Below, piece by piece: positions 36,903-48,391 of a stretch of DNA of 64,000 bases; within the stretch, counting starts at the first letter, position 1, and every line of letters begins with the position of its first letter. Both the position numbers and the translations under genes were made by a program. The notes under the pieces were generated by a model that saw only the letters and a program-made list of their open reading frames with translations, did not search any database and was not told the DNA's origin. Source of the stretch: Candidatus Thiosymbion sp. (GTDB lineage: Bacteria; Pseudomonadota; Gammaproteobacteria; Chromatiales; Chromatiaceae); NCBI GenBank assembly GCA_018435665.1, contig JAHDND010000022.1, forward strand, positions 24,909-88,908, written 5' to 3'.

Positions 36903-36938
36903 ACACACCCTCATTCCAGTTTTCGGCCTCGATAGGGA

Positions 36939-37037
36939 AGGTCGGGTGGCGTCTGGTGGGGTGTCGACCGCAGGTAGGGGGTCGTCAAGCCTACAGGGAC
37001 GTATCCAGGTTGTCCTCCGCCAGACGCCACCCGGCCC
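36939..37037 (+). repeat. Dispersed palindromic intergenic repeat, family 2, copy 2
   Basis: A 99-bp element with inverted ends GGTCGGGTGGCGTCTGG and CCAGACGCCACCCGGCC, the interior containing GTCGACCGCAGG and GGTCGTCAAGCCTACAGGGA. It aligns in inverse orientation with 29987-30086. It lies 68 bp beyond the acyl carrier protein stop (minus strand), where it could also act as a terminator-like hairpin. Confidence 0.85.
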
Positions 37038-37105
37038 GTAAAAACCGAAACTTGATGTGCGGTGTCTTTAGCGAGGATATGGGCTCCAGCGTAGTTGGCG
37101 AGGTC

Positions 37106-37369
37106 TCAGAGACCGCCGAGCCTGGCCGCCAGGTAAGTAGCCACGTCATCCATGCTGCGCAGCTTGGGGTAGTCGAGTTCAGGGATATCGACCCCCAGGC
37201 GGCGATGGAGGGCGGTGAACCAGTTGAGGAAATCCATGGAGTCCAGGTCGAAGACCTCACGCAGGTCGGCATCCGGGGGGATGGTCTCATCGGCCAGGTC
37301 GGGGGCGACGTTGGTCAACTCCTCCAGGGTGGCGGCCAGGATCTGGTCTTTGGTCATGGCAGTGCTCAT
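37106..37369 (-). CDS. Acyl carrier protein in the 2-oxoacid dehydrogenase operon
   Basis: 87 residues from the ATG at 37369. A four-helix ACP with the 4'-phosphopantetheine attachment Ser44 in the DLDSMDFL motif. It starts 47 nt after the E2 gene stop and is the last gene of a same-strand row acyl-CoA ligase, E1 alpha, E1 beta, E2. It is more divergent than the AcpP of fatty-acid synthesis (DSLD consensus) and has no fab neighbours, so a dedicated carrier role with this complex is likely. Confidence 0.85.
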   Translation of the reverse strand: MSTAMTKDQILAATLEELTNVAPDLADETIPPDADLREVFDLDSMDFLNWFTALHRRLGVDIPELDYPKLRSMDDVATYLAARLGGL

Positions 37370-37416
37370 CGTCAAGCTCCTCCTCAGGTCCTCAAATGGA
37401 GGACCAGCGCTCAGCA

Positions 37417-38811
37417 TCACAGGTTTTCGGGCTCGTGCAGGCGCTGAGCCACCTGGGCCAGAAAAAGGGCGCCACGGTGGCCGTCACTGTGGCGATGATC
37501 GGCGGCCAGCGTGACGGTGACGACCTGCCGCGGCACGACCCGATCCTCCAGGACCCAGGGCGCCGGCCGCGGGGTGCCGAAGCCAACGATCGCCACCTGG
37601 GGCGGATAGATGATGCCGTAGAGGCGGTCCACCCCGCGCTCGCCCAGGCTGGAGACGGTGATGGTCGGGTCCGCCAATTCCGAGGCGCGCAGGCCACCGC
37701 TCCGGACCCGGGCCACCAGATCGCGCAGCTTGGCCATGAGGGTATCGAGATCCAGGTGGTCGGTATCATGGATGGCCGGCGCCACCAGCCCACCGCCGCG
37801 GATGGCCGTGGCGCAGCCCACGTGGATGGCGGCGGAGGGCTCGAAACGCCCCTCCCGGTCAAAGCCGTTGAGCTCGGGAAAGCCCTTGAGGGTCAGGGCC
37901 ACGGCCTTGATGAAGAGCACACCCATGAGCAGGCGCCGCTCCGGCGGTAGTTCGGCATTGCGCTGGGCAAGCCAGTCGCTGGCCGGGGTCAGATCGACGT
38001 CCTGGCTCAGATAGTAGTGGGGGATCTCCCGTTTGGCGTGGGCCATGGCCGCGGCGATGGCCTGGCGCATGGCGGCCAGGTCCAGGCCAGGGTGGGCCGG
38101 GCGGCGACCGGCCGTGGCCGAGGCTGCTGGTGTCGCCAGTGGAGGAACCGTCGGGGATGGAGCCGGCGCCCGGGGAGCGGCTTGAGGGGTGCCACTCGCC
38201 AGGGCCACGGCTGCCGACCGTACATCCGCCAGGACGATGGCCCCACCGGGACCAGTGCCGACAAGCCCATCCAGGCTCAGCCCCCGCTGCTGGGCCAGGC
38301 GGCGGGCAGCCGGAGAGGCACGGGGGTCGACGGCCTCCGGCATTGACGGTGATGGAGGGATCAGCGGGGCTGAACGGGGAGGCGATTCTCCGGATGATGG
38401 CGCCACGGGCGTTGACAACTTGGGAAATGGCGCCTGGGGTGATGGCGCTAAAGGGGGTGCCGCCTCGGTCACCCCGATAGCGCTGGCCGTCATGTCCGCA
38501 GGCAGGCTCTCAGACAAGACCTCAGTCAGCCCCCCGGACTGGACCCCGGTCCTTTGATCCGGGGGCGTGACCATCGCGGCCTCCAGCTCCGCCAAAGGGG
38601 TACCCACGGGCACCGTCTGGCCCACCTCGATGAGCTGGCGGCCCATGACGCCGTCATGAAAGACCTCGACTTCGATGGCGCCCTTCTGGGTTTCCACCAC
38701 GGCGATGACGTCGCCCTTGGCAAAGGTCTGGCCAGGTTGCAGGACCCATTCGATGAGGGTGCCGGCCTCCATGTCGGCGCCAAGGGAAGGCATGCGATAA
38801 AGGCTGATCAT
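37417..38811 (-). CDS. Dihydrolipoamide acyltransferase (E2) of a 2-oxoacid dehydrogenase complex
   Basis: 464 residues from the ATG at 38811; a TTG 30 nt upstream is also open, but the family start MxxxRMPSLGADM fits here. One lipoyl domain with Lys43 in ETQKGAIEVEV; a long Pro/Ala/Ser linker; an E3-binding domain (SPAARRLAQQRGLSLDGLVGTG); and a catalytic domain with the active-site ADHRHSDG. It transfers the acyl group from lipoate to CoA. The E1 genes lie upstream and an ACP gene downstream; no E3 (lpd) is in the window. Pyruvate, acetoin or a branched 2-oxoacid are all possible substrates. Confidence 0.9.
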   Translation of the reverse strand: MISLYRMPSLGADMEAGTLIEWVLQPGQTFAKGDVIAVVETQKGAIEVEVFHDGVMGRQLIEVGQTVPVGTPLAELEAAMVTPPDQRTGVQSGGLTEVLSESLPADMTASAIGVTEAAPPLAPSPQAPFPKLSTPVAPSSGESPPRSAPLIPPSPSMPEAVDPRASPAARRLAQQRGLSLDGLVGTGPGGAIVLADVRSAAVALASGTPQAAPRAPAPSPTVPPLATPAASATAGRRPAHPGLDLAAMRQAIAAAMAHAKREIPHYYLSQDVDLTPASDWLAQRNAELPPERRLLMGVLFIKAVALTLKGFPELNGFDREGRFEPSAAIHVGCATAIRGGGLVAPAIHDTDHLDLDTLMAKLRDLVARVRSGGLRASELADPTITVSSLGERGVDRLYGIIYPPQVAIVGFGTPRPAPWVLEDRVVPRQVVTVTLAADHRHSDGHRGALFLAQVAQRLHEPENL

Positions 38812-38885
38812 GGGCAGTACGGTCGAGTTCTGGACAGCCAAGGTTCATGCGGAGGCGCGCCACATCCTCGATGATGGAAACTTCG

Positions 38886-38950
38886 AGGGTACGTTTCACG
38901 CTAGAATTTTCATCTATTTGATATTATTATATTTTATTAGTCAACAAGAA
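38886..38950 (-). promoter_or_regulatory. AT-rich promoter-like segment between pdhB-like and E2 genes
   Basis: An isolated AT-rich tract (plus strand GATATTATTATATTTTATTA) in GC-rich surroundings. On the minus strand TTGACT is followed by runs of TA-rich sequence including TATAAT and TATCAA. This could drive the E2 and ACP genes separately from the E1 genes. The spacing to a -10 is ambiguous. Confidence 0.4.
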
Positions 38951-38957
38951 TGGATAC

Positions 38958-39950
38958 TCACTCACGCCCCAGAATGGCGCGGGCCGCGGCGACGATGGTC
39001 GGCACTTGCGGCAGGGCCGCGTCCTCCAGGTGCTTGGGATAGGGGATGGGGACCTCGGCGGTGCATACCCGGCCGACGGGCGCGTCCAGGTCCCAGAAGG
39101 CCTGTTCCATGATGCGGGCGCTGATCTCGCCGGCTAGGCTGCCGGTGCGCCAGCCCTCGTCGACGATCAGGGCGCGGTGGGTCCTGGCCACCGAGGCCAT
39201 GAGGGTCGCGTCGTCCAGGGGCCGCAGGCTGCGCAGGTCGATGACCTCGGCCTCGATGCCCTCCCTCGCCAGGGCCTCCGCGGCGTCCAGGGTCTTATAG
39301 AGGGAACCGCCGTAGCTGATGAGGCTGATGTCGCTACCTGGCCGCCGGATCGCCGCCCCGGCGAGGGGCACCGGCCCGGCGTCGGCGGCGAGTGGGCCGC
39401 TCCGGTTGTAGAGCATGACGTGCTCGAAGATGACCACCGGGTCCGGGTCCTCCAGGGCCGACCAGAGCATGCCGCGGGCATCCTCCAGAGTGGCCGGGGC
39501 GACCACCTTGATGCCCGGGATGGCGACGTACCAGTTTTCCAGGCTATGGGAGTGCTGGGCGGCGAGCTGCTTGCCCGCCCCGGTGGCCATGCGGATGACC
39601 AGGGGTACACTGACCTGGCCGCCGGACATGTGGCGGAGGGTGGCGGCGTTGTTGACGATCTGATCCAGGGCCAGGAGGCTGAAGTTGACGGTCATGATCT
39701 CGACGATGGGCCGCATCCCGCCCAGGGCGGCGCCGATCCCGGCCCCGGTGAAGCCCGACTCCGACAGGGGGGCGTCGCGGATGCGCTCGGGGCCGAATTC
39801 GTCCCAGAGCCCCTTGGTCACCGCGTAGCAGCCGCCGTAGCGGCCCACGTCCTCGCCCATGAGGAAGACTCGCGGGTCACGCCTGAGGGCGTCGCGGATG
39901 GCCTCGCGCACCGCCTCGCGGTAGGTGGTTTCAATCATGGCACTGCTCAT
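38958..39950 (-). CDS. 2-oxoacid dehydrogenase E1 component, beta subunit
   Basis: 330 residues. Typical E1 beta: [25 protein letters not shown] near the start, then [19 protein letters not shown], then a C-terminal transketolase domain ([19 protein letters not shown]). It pairs with the alpha subunit to decarboxylate a 2-oxoacid with thiamine diphosphate and acylate E2 lipoate. 90 bp downstream of the alpha gene. Confidence 0.93.
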   Translation of the reverse strand: MSSAMIETTYREAVREAIRDALRRDPRVFLMGEDVGRYGGCYAVTKGLWDEFGPERIRDAPLSESGFTGAGIGAALGGMRPIVEIMTVNFSLLALDQIVNNAATLRHMSGGQVSVPLVIRMATGAGKQLAAQHSHSLENWYVAIPGIKVVAPATLEDARGMLWSALEDPDPVVIFEHVMLYNRSGPLAADAGPVPLAGAAIRRPGSDISLISYGGSLYKTLDAAEALAREGIEAEVIDLRSLRPLDDATLMASVARTHRALIVDEGWRTGSLAGEISARIMEQAFWDLDAPVGRVCTAEVPIPYPKHLEDAALPQVPTIVAAARAILGRE

Positions 39951-40040
39951 GAATGCGGCTCCTTGGTTCCGAAATTAGCTTCGGCAAAGGCTAGACGGAC
40001 GGGGTGGGATGGGTCGGTTCGGCATGGAACCGCCACCGCC

Positions 40041-41098
40041 TCAGGGCTCCCCCGTGTACACATCCTTCAACAGGTCCGCCACCGATTCCCAGGTTCCGGC
40101 CTCGGCGAAGGCCACCGCCGCGGCCAGCTCGGCCTCGATCTCCGCCTCCATTTGGGCGCGCCCGGCGACGTCGAGCAGGCCGGCCTCCTCCAGCCAGTGG
40201 CCGAAGCGCAGCAGGGGGCCCTTCTTTTTCCAGGCCTCGACCTCCGCCTTGTCGCGATAGAGCTGGGCGTCGAACATGGAATGGGCACGGAAGCGGTAGG
40301 TCTGGCATTCGAGAAAACGCGGGCCCTCCCCCGCCCGGATGGCGGCCACGGCCTGGCGGGCGGCGATCTCCACCGCCAGGACATCCATGCCGTCCAGGGT
40401 CTCGGCCGCGATCTGGTAGCTCTGGGCCTTGCGGTGGATGTGGGTCTCGGACTGGGAGCGCTCCAGGGCGGTGCCCATGGCGTAGAGATTGTTCTCGCAG
40501 ACGAAGAGCACCGGGAGTTGCCAGAGGGCGGCCAGGTTGAGGCTCTCGTGGAACTCCCCCTCAGCGGCGGCGCCCTCGCCAAAGAAGCAGGCGGTGACCC
40601 GGTTACGTCCTTGCAGCTTGTCGGCCAGGGCCAGGCCCACCGCCAGGGGCAGCAGGCCGGCGACGATGGCGCTGCCGCCGTAAAACCGCCTGGCCAGGTC
40701 GAAGAGGTGCATGGAGCCGCCACGCCCGCGGCTGCAACCCTCCTGCTTGCCGTACATCTCCGCCATCAGGCTAGTCATGGGCAGGCCCCGGGCCAGGGCG
40801 TGGCCGTGCTCGCGGTAGGTGGTGACCACCGCGTCCTCCGCGGTCAGGCACTGCATGACCCCGACGGCGATGGCCTCCTCGCCGATGTAGAGGTGCAGGA
40901 AACCGCGGATCTTCTCCTCGGTGTAGAGCTCGGCGCAGCGCTCCTCGAAGCGGCGGATGCGCAGCATCTCCCGCAGCAGGCGCAGGGCATGGTCGCGATT
41001 GAGGTGCAGCTTGGCGGCGGCTGGCTGGCGATCCTGCCGGGACTCATCTCGCCGTTCATGGGCCGTCGCAGGGCTGGCCGAGGGGCCGGTATGATCGT

Positions 41099-41102
<4 letters not shown>
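40041..41102 (-). CDS. 2-oxoacid dehydrogenase E1 component, alpha subunit
   Basis: 353 residues. Thiamine diphosphate-binding motif [20 protein letters not shown] ending at ENN, plus the [10 protein letters not shown] and [10 protein letters not shown] segments; the latter carries the regulatory-serine region of PDH E1 alpha. The first 30 residues are a charged extension. ATGA overlap with the upstream acyl-CoA ligase gene. The acetoin dehydrogenase alpha subunit is very similar, so the substrate is not settled. Confidence 0.92.
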
Positions 41103-43276
<2,174 letters not shown>

Positions 43277-43543
43277 GCCTTCTTCCCTCCCACAGGTTGG
43301 AACAGCTCATGGAGTGAGGAAACACCGCTGGGTCCCCCATGCTGGAGAGTCCCGTCCCTTTCAGCCTAGGTCAGCCAGGCGGTAATGTCCAAAAAACCCC
43401 CTGTACCGCTGGACTCAGACCGGGAGGACTCGCCCTGGCATGGCCAGGGTCGGCTTTCCCGCCCCCCCTTGCCAGACTAAAAACACTCGGTTATCCCTAC
43501 CCTTCCCCTTGCCTGAAAAAAACGCCAGGGGTTCGGATCTTCA

Positions 43544-43906
43544 TCAGGATGGCGCCCCATGCTGGGCCTCCCGCACCGTAAGCACGCGCACCTGTCTGGT
43601 TCTTGATCGGGAACCCGCGCCCCGCCGTGGTCGACCGTAGAGGGCGCGCAACTCATCCTTGGCGGCCTCCAGGCACTGGCGCTGTTCAGGGTCGAGCCTG
43701 GCCCCGGCACGGTTGAGGTAGAAATTGAGCATGGACATGGCCGAGCGAAAGGGATCGACACGGCGCCGCTCGCTTTGTTCTGCTGAGTCGCGCAGGGAGC
43801 GGGCGATGGCCGCCGGGTCCGACCAGGTGAAGACACCGGCCTCCAGGTCCAGGGCATGGCTGGTCCGGGTGACCGCCTGGGACCAGCGTAACGGCTTGTC
43901 AATCAT
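43544..43906 (-). CDS. DUF3175 protein
   Basis: 120 residues from the ATG at 43906; a longer frame starts at 43990. The DUF3175 pattern is clear: WSQAVTRTSHALDLEAGVF, then IARSLRDSAEQSERRR, then SAMSMLNFYLNRAGARL and LEAAKDELRALYGR. Function unknown. It is a single gene with a 267-bp gap to the acyl-CoA ligase gene in which I see no other gene. Confidence 0.8.
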   Translation of the reverse strand: MIDKPLRWSQAVTRTSHALDLEAGVFTWSDPAAIARSLRDSAEQSERRRVDPFRSAMSMLNFYLNRAGARLDPEQRQCLEAAKDELRALYGRPRRGAGSRSRTRQVRVLTVREAQHGAPS

Positions 43907-44246
43907 CACCAAACTCCCGGCTGTGGGCAGGCCCTCGCCCCCAGCCCAGACCGACAAAGCTTTGAACGGGTGGCGGCTGCGGGACGGCAAGGGAAATTAT
44001 TTTCGGTCATCGCTTACTTTTCGCGCCGGGACCTGTTATTGTCCCGTCCAAGAGGATGAGATGAGCTTCTGACCGAACCCTGGTATCCACCGGTTTCGTT
44101 TTGATCACCCGGATTTGCCCCGTGCTACGCGGTTCCATCCTCCCTTGCCGGCGCGCCGGTAATCCGCTGTCGAAGGAATTTTCGTGCTTGGTGTTTCTCG
44201 ATAGTGTTTCTTTTCTTCCAATGCACGATTTTTCAGTGAGACAGCG
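43907..44246 (+). other. Leader and promoter region of the RNA-binding protein gene
   Basis: 340 bp without a gene. It holds a hairpin CGGGAC-N8-GTCCCG (44027-44046) and a perfect 12-bp palindrome CCGGCGCGCCGG (44148-44159), both upstream of the RRM gene. If transcription starts near the first hairpin, the mRNA leader is about 200 nt, long enough for thermal or protein-binding control of the kind seen in cold-induced RNA-binding proteins. This is inference. Confidence 0.35.
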
Positions 44247-44528
44247 ATGAATATCTACGTTGGCAACCTTCCCTACTCCGCCACCGATGCCGATCTGCGC
44301 GAGACCTTCTCCCAATTTGGCGAGGTTAGCAGCGTTCAACTGATCAGCGACAAGTTCACCGGTCAGTCCAAGGGTTTCGGCTTCGTCGAAATGGCCAACA
44401 ACTCCCAGGCTGACGCCGCGATCAAGGGTCTCAACGGCACCTCCCTCAAGGGCCGCAACATCACCGTCAACCAGGCCAAGCCTCGCACGGAGCGCCCAGC
44501 CTATGGTGGTGGTGGTCGCCGTTACTGA
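44247..44528 (+). CDS. RRM-type RNA-binding protein
   Basis: 93 residues, one RRM: RNP2 is IYVGNLPY at the start and RNP1 is KGFGFVEM around residue 44; a short basic Gly-rich tail (GGGGRRY) follows. Similar small RRM proteins in cyanobacteria and proteobacteria bind single-stranded RNA and are often cold-induced. It has a long leader and a strong terminator 62 bp after the stop. Confidence 0.93.
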   Translation: MNIYVGNLPYSATDADLRETFSQFGEVSSVQLISDKFTGQSKGFGFVEMANNSQADAAIKGLNGTSLKGRNITVNQAKPRTERPAYGGGGRRY

Positions 44529-44590
44529 TCCGCCGTGCCTAACTGACGATCAGCGGCAACCATTCGGTGTGCCGCTTGACCTCAGGTGTA

Positions 44591-44622
44591 GCAAAAAATC
44601 CTGCTTCGGCAGGATTTTTTGC
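44591..44622 (+). terminator. Strong intrinsic terminator after the RRM gene
   Basis: A perfect 14-bp stem closed by a TTCG tetraloop: GCAAAAAATCCTGC and GCAGGATTTTTTGC, giving a GC-rich top and a T6 run. The 3' foot ends 1 nt before the GTG start of the next gene. Confidence 0.9.
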
Positions 44623-45255
44623 GTGAAGACCCTGTTCTGCCTGGTCCGCCATGGCGAGACCGACTGGAATGTCGAACGCCGCATCCAGGGCCAGCTCGAT
44701 ATCGACCTCAATGCCGCCGGCGAGGCCCAGGCGCTGGCCTTGCGACCTGGCCTGGCCGGCCAGGCCTTCACCGCCGCCTACAGCTCGGACCTGCGCCGGG
44801 CCTGGCGCACTGCGGAACTGGCGACCGCGGGCCTGGACCTGCCCCCGCTCCAACCCCTGCCCGGGGTGCGCGAACGCCACTTTGGCGTCTTTCAGGGCCT
44901 GACCTCGGCCGAGGCCCTGGCCCGCCACCCCGGCGTCCATCATCACCACAGCGGCCGGAGCCTGGACTATGACTACGAGACCGGGGAGACCCTGCGCGCC
45001 TTCGCCGCTCGCGTCCAGGATGGCCTGGGCGGGCTCGTGGTTCGCCATCCGGGGGCCCGGCTCCTGGTCTTCACCCACGGGGGCGTCCTGGATATCGTCT
45101 ACCGCGCCGCCACCAGCCGTGATCTGCGCGGGCCACGGGACTTTCCAGTCCCCAACGCCGCGCTCAACTGGGTGGAATATCAGGGAAGCCGCTGGACCCT
45201 GCGGGCATGGGCCCAACGCCAGCATCTGGAGCGGGCCCTGGACGAGGTTAACTGA
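44623..45255 (+). CDS. Histidine phosphatase / phosphoglycerate mutase-like protein
   Basis: 210 residues from a GTG at 44623. The catalytic RHGET motif (FCLVRHGETDWN) and a second His in VFTHGGVLDIVYR identify the branch of cofactor-dependent phosphoglycerate mutases and broad phosphatases (GpmB/CobC-like). The start directly follows the terminator hairpin, so there is no room for a Shine-Dalgarno outside the stem; expression would need read-through or a start inside the hairpin. Confidence 0.88.
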   Translation: MKTLFCLVRHGETDWNVERRIQGQLDIDLNAAGEAQALALRPGLAGQAFTAAYSSDLRRAWRTAELATAGLDLPPLQPLPGVRERHFGVFQGLTSAEALARHPGVHHHHSGRSLDYDYETGETLRAFAARVQDGLGGLVVRHPGARLLVFTHGGVLDIVYRAATSRDLRGPRDFPVPNAALNWVEYQGSRWTLRAWAQRQHLERALDEVN

Positions 45256-45256
45256 C

Positions 45257-46917
45257 TTATAGACGACCTATACACAGCGCATTTTGGTTTTCATCATTGT
45301 CAGGGAGGGTCGGCAACTGGCGCTCCTGGACGGCGCACCCCTCCCCGCCCGCGTACAAGCTCCAGCAGCCCGCGCCGTGTGCCTTGGCGGCATACATCGC
45401 CGCATCGGCATGGGCCATGAGTTCCGCGGCGGTAACACCGTCCCGGGGGTAGCAGGCGATGCCGATGCTGGCGCCCACCGCCACGCTAGTGCCGCTGGGC
45501 AGCAGACAAGGCTCCGACAGGCGCTGGATCAGTTCCTCCACCAAGGGGATGGCCATCGCCGCCTCCGCGCAGGGCTCCATGAGGACCGTGAACTCATCCC
45601 CGCTACGCCGGCAGGCCAGATCGGAGGCGCGGATCCGCCCCCGGATGCGCGCCGCCACCTCTTGCAGCAAGAGGTCCCCGGCTTCATGACCGGCCGTGTC
45701 ATTGACCAGCTTGAAGCGATCCAGGTCGATGAACAGCAGGGCAAACCCCTCCCCGCGCCGCTGACCGCGGTGTAGGGCGTCAGCCAGCTTGTCATCGAAG
45801 AGGGCGCGGTTCATCAGCCCGGTGAGGGGATCGTGATAGGCCAACTGGTGCAGTGCGCGCCGCGCCTCTTCCTGGGCGCTCAGCGCCTGACGCAAGGCCC
45901 CGCTGAGGACGGCGATCTCATCGCCACCCTCATCAAGGGGGATCTGGTCCGGACCGCCGGTGGGATTGGCGAGGATGGCGGCCGCCAGGGCCTCCAGACG
46001 GCCACTGAGGCGACGGGTGGCCAGCCCGGCCAGCGACCAGACCACCGCCGCCAACACCAGCGAGACCAGCAGCATGATGCCGGCGCGCGCCTGAAGTTGC
46101 GGCAGCCAGGGGTTGCGGGTCGAATAGACCTCGAGTTGCAGGGCGTAGAGGCCGGGAAGTTCCGGGTGGGCGACCCGGTAGGAGGCGGGGACATAGACCC
46201 CCTCGCCGCCTCCGCGTCGCGCCACAGGGTCCAGGTCCGATCAGCCAGCCGCAGGTCGACGCCACGGCCCTCCAGATCGGCGACCGTTTGGCGGCCCAGA
46301 AGCCCGGCCAGATCGATGGAGCCCAGCAGCACACCGATGACATCCGCGGTGTAGACGTAAAAGATCGGTACCCCCAGGAGCAGGATGGACCGATCGCCAG
46401 GGGCCATCCGGGACAGTGGCAGCCCCGTGGCCAGCACCTCCCGGACCAGGTCCGTGGACTCCCCCTCGCCTTCCGCGAGGAGTGACGCCTGGCCGGCGAC
46501 GAAGCGCCCCCGGTAATCGAGCAGGGCCACGCGACCGTGTTTCATCGCCTGGTTGCGGTCTTCCAGGAAGGGCTTGAGGTAGATGTCCCGGCCTTGGGAG
46601 TCGCTCAGGGCGGTCCACACCAGGGAACTTTCCGCCAACTGGCGCAGGTCATCGACCCGGACCTGGAGGGAGATGTCGAGATTGGAGCCGAGCAGGCGAG
46701 CCGCGGTGCCATTGGCGGCCAGGGCCGTGCGCGGCAGGTCAAGGAAGGCCAGGGCCAGGTTGGTGATGCCGATGGCCGCCGCCACCACCATGGCCAGGGT
46801 GAAGGCCGCCACCTGGACTCGCCACTGCAAGCTCATCCGGGTCCGCATGACCGGCTCCGTCTGCGGCGGCGTCATGGGCTCACCCGACTTAACCGGATCT
46901 ACTGGAGGCGGCGTCAT
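45257..46917 (-). pseudogene. Membrane GGDEF (diguanylate cyclase) gene with a frameshift
   Basis: The 5' part (46917 to about 46200) encodes a transmembrane helix (VQVAAFTLAMVVAAAIGITN) and a periplasmic sensor domain of about 220 residues up to TWTLWRDAE. The frame then shifts by one near the GC-rich run at 46196-46215. The other frame continues the sensor (YVPASYRVAHPELPGLYAL), a second transmembrane helix, a HAMP-like segment and a GGDEF domain whose signature reads RRSGDEF (S in place of the first G). The parts together make one protein of about 550 residues. It is downstream of a periplasmic binding protein gene. A sequencing error cannot be excluded. Confidence 0.75.
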
Positions 46918-46958
46918 AGGCTCATCTGGCTAACCGGTTCTACCTTTGGCGGCATCAT
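46848..46958 (-). repeat. 42-bp repeats spanning the start of the GGDEF gene
   Basis: Three consecutive imperfect units beginning ATGAYGCCGCC (minus strand): 46958-46918 (41 bp, out of frame), 46917-46876 (42 bp) and 46875-46848 (partial). The last two encode the N-terminal MTPPxxxPVxxxxP extension; each contains a candidate start codon. Confidence 0.7.
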
Positions 46959-46971
46959 GGGCGAGCCCGGC

Positions 46972-48237
46972 CTACTCGGCTTGGTCCCTGGCCTGATCCG
47001 CCGCCGGCGTCGCCCCCGCGCGGGGGAGTGGCAGGATCCGGTCATCGGCGGTCATGCGCGCCATGAAGACCTCCGCCGGAGACAAGGCATCGTGTCGCTC
47101 CGCCGTGAAGGGCTGGTCGTAGTGCCTGACCAGCCCGTCATAGGGCCCCAGGTTTTCCAGGGCCGCGCGCACGGCGGCGCGGTCGGTGCTCCCGGCCCAG
47201 TCGGTGGCCTGCGCCAGCAGGTGCATGAGGTCGTAGGCGTGGGCGACCCCCACCGGGCTCTTGACCGCCTCGGCACCCGGGATGCCGTACCGCTTCCGCA
47301 GGGCGGTCAGAACGCGCCGGGCGGCGGGATCGTCGCGGCCCACGAAGCTGTAGGTCTGCACCACGGCGAAGTCCAGTTCGTCCAGGCCGGGGCCGGCGAG
47401 TTGGGCGAACTTGCCACCGGTCACCCCCCAGTGGCTGACGATGGGCAACCGCTCCGCGGGCGGGAGGGCCGCCACCTCCCGGGCGAGGATGGAGCCCTCG
47501 GCCTCGTTGGCCACCAGCACGATGGCCTGGGCGCCCGCCGCGCGCAGCGCCTGGTAGTCGTCGAGCAAGGACTTGTCGCCCCAGTTGTACCACTTCTCAC
47601 CGACGAGGGTCTGGCCATTGGCCGCCGCCGCCCGACTGATGGCCGCCTGATTGCTGCGGCCCCAGGCGGTGTTGGGCAGGAAGACGCCGAGTTGACGCGC
47701 CTGGTAGCGCTCCAGGGCATGGCGCAACATCACCGGGGCCGCCCAGGAGTCCTTGAGGGACAGGCGGAAGCTATAGCTGGGGCGATAGTCGTGCTCGGTG
47801 ATGCCATCGGCGGAACCCCAGGGGTCCATGAGGAGGATGCCAAGCTGATGGGCCGTCGGCAGGACCTCCATGTAGACCGTGCTGAACTTGCCACCGAAGA
47901 CCGCCACCAGATCGGGGATCGCCGCCAATTCGCGCAGGTTATCCTCCCCGCGGGCCGGCAGGGAGCGGTTGTCCCGGATCACCAATTCCAGGGGCCGACC
48001 ACCGAGGACGCCCCCGGCCTGGTTGATCTCGGCGATGGCGATCTCCAGCCCCTGCTGCACCGCCTGGGCGGAGGTACTGGTGCGGTGGCCGAATTCGGCG
48101 TCCAGACCCACCAGCACCGGTGCCGGCGCCGGGGTGGCGGGAGGATCGGCGGCCCCCAGGGAACCCCCGGCCATCATCAGGCACGCCGCGAGGCCGAACC
48201 GCCAGGCGCGGCGGGAACACAGATCGAGGATTCTCAT
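46972..48237 (-). CDS. Periplasmic ligand-binding protein (Peripla_BP_6, amino-acid/urea type)
   Basis: 421 residues from the ATG at 48237. Signal peptide (FGLAACLMMAGGSLGA), then the two-lobed fold: LVGLDAEFGH, the GLEIAIAEINQAGGVLGGRPLEL segment near residue 70 and VFGGKFSTVYMEVLP. Ligands of the family are branched amino acids, amides or urea. No ABC permease or ATPase genes are nearby; instead the next gene is a membrane GGDEF protein, so it may be a sensor partner rather than a transporter component. Confidence 0.85.
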   Translation of the reverse strand: MRILDLCSRRAWRFGLAACLMMAGGSLGAADPPATPAPAPVLVGLDAEFGHRTSTSAQAVQQGLEIAIAEINQAGGVLGGRPLELVIRDNRSLPARGEDNLRELAAIPDLVAVFGGKFSTVYMEVLPTAHQLGILLMDPWGSADGITEHDYRPSYSFRLSLKDSWAAPVMLRHALERYQARQLGVFLPNTAWGRSNQAAISRAAAANGQTLVGEKWYNWGDKSLLDDYQALRAAGAQAIVLVANEAEGSILAREVAALPPAERLPIVSHWGVTGGKFAQLAGPGLDELDFAVVQTYSFVGRDDPAARRVLTALRKRYGIPGAEAVKSPVGVAHAYDLMHLLAQATDWAGSTDRAAVRAALENLGPYDGLVRHYDQPFTAERHDALSPAEVFMARMTADDRILPLPRAGATPAADQARDQAE

Positions 48238-48391
48238 GGAGGCAACACCTCTTGGCATCATGCCGTCTTGTGGCGCTCTTTTTGCGGAGTGCTCGGGGGT
48301 CCGAGGTCCCGACCGGCCTAGCTCATCAACCCCTCTTGCGGGGTTCGCCCGCCGGAATGTAGGGGGTAGGCACGGCGATAAGCTTAACCCA

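Noticed and set aside
37106..37369. Acyl carrier protein as part of a polyketide or NRPS locus
   Set aside because: No ketosynthase, condensation or adenylation-carrier modules are present; the only adenylating enzyme is a stand-alone AcsA-type CoA ligase.
44148..44159. CCGGCGCGCCGG palindrome as a protein-binding operator
   Set aside because: Self-complementary GC words are frequent by chance in DNA of this composition; kept only as part of the leader description.
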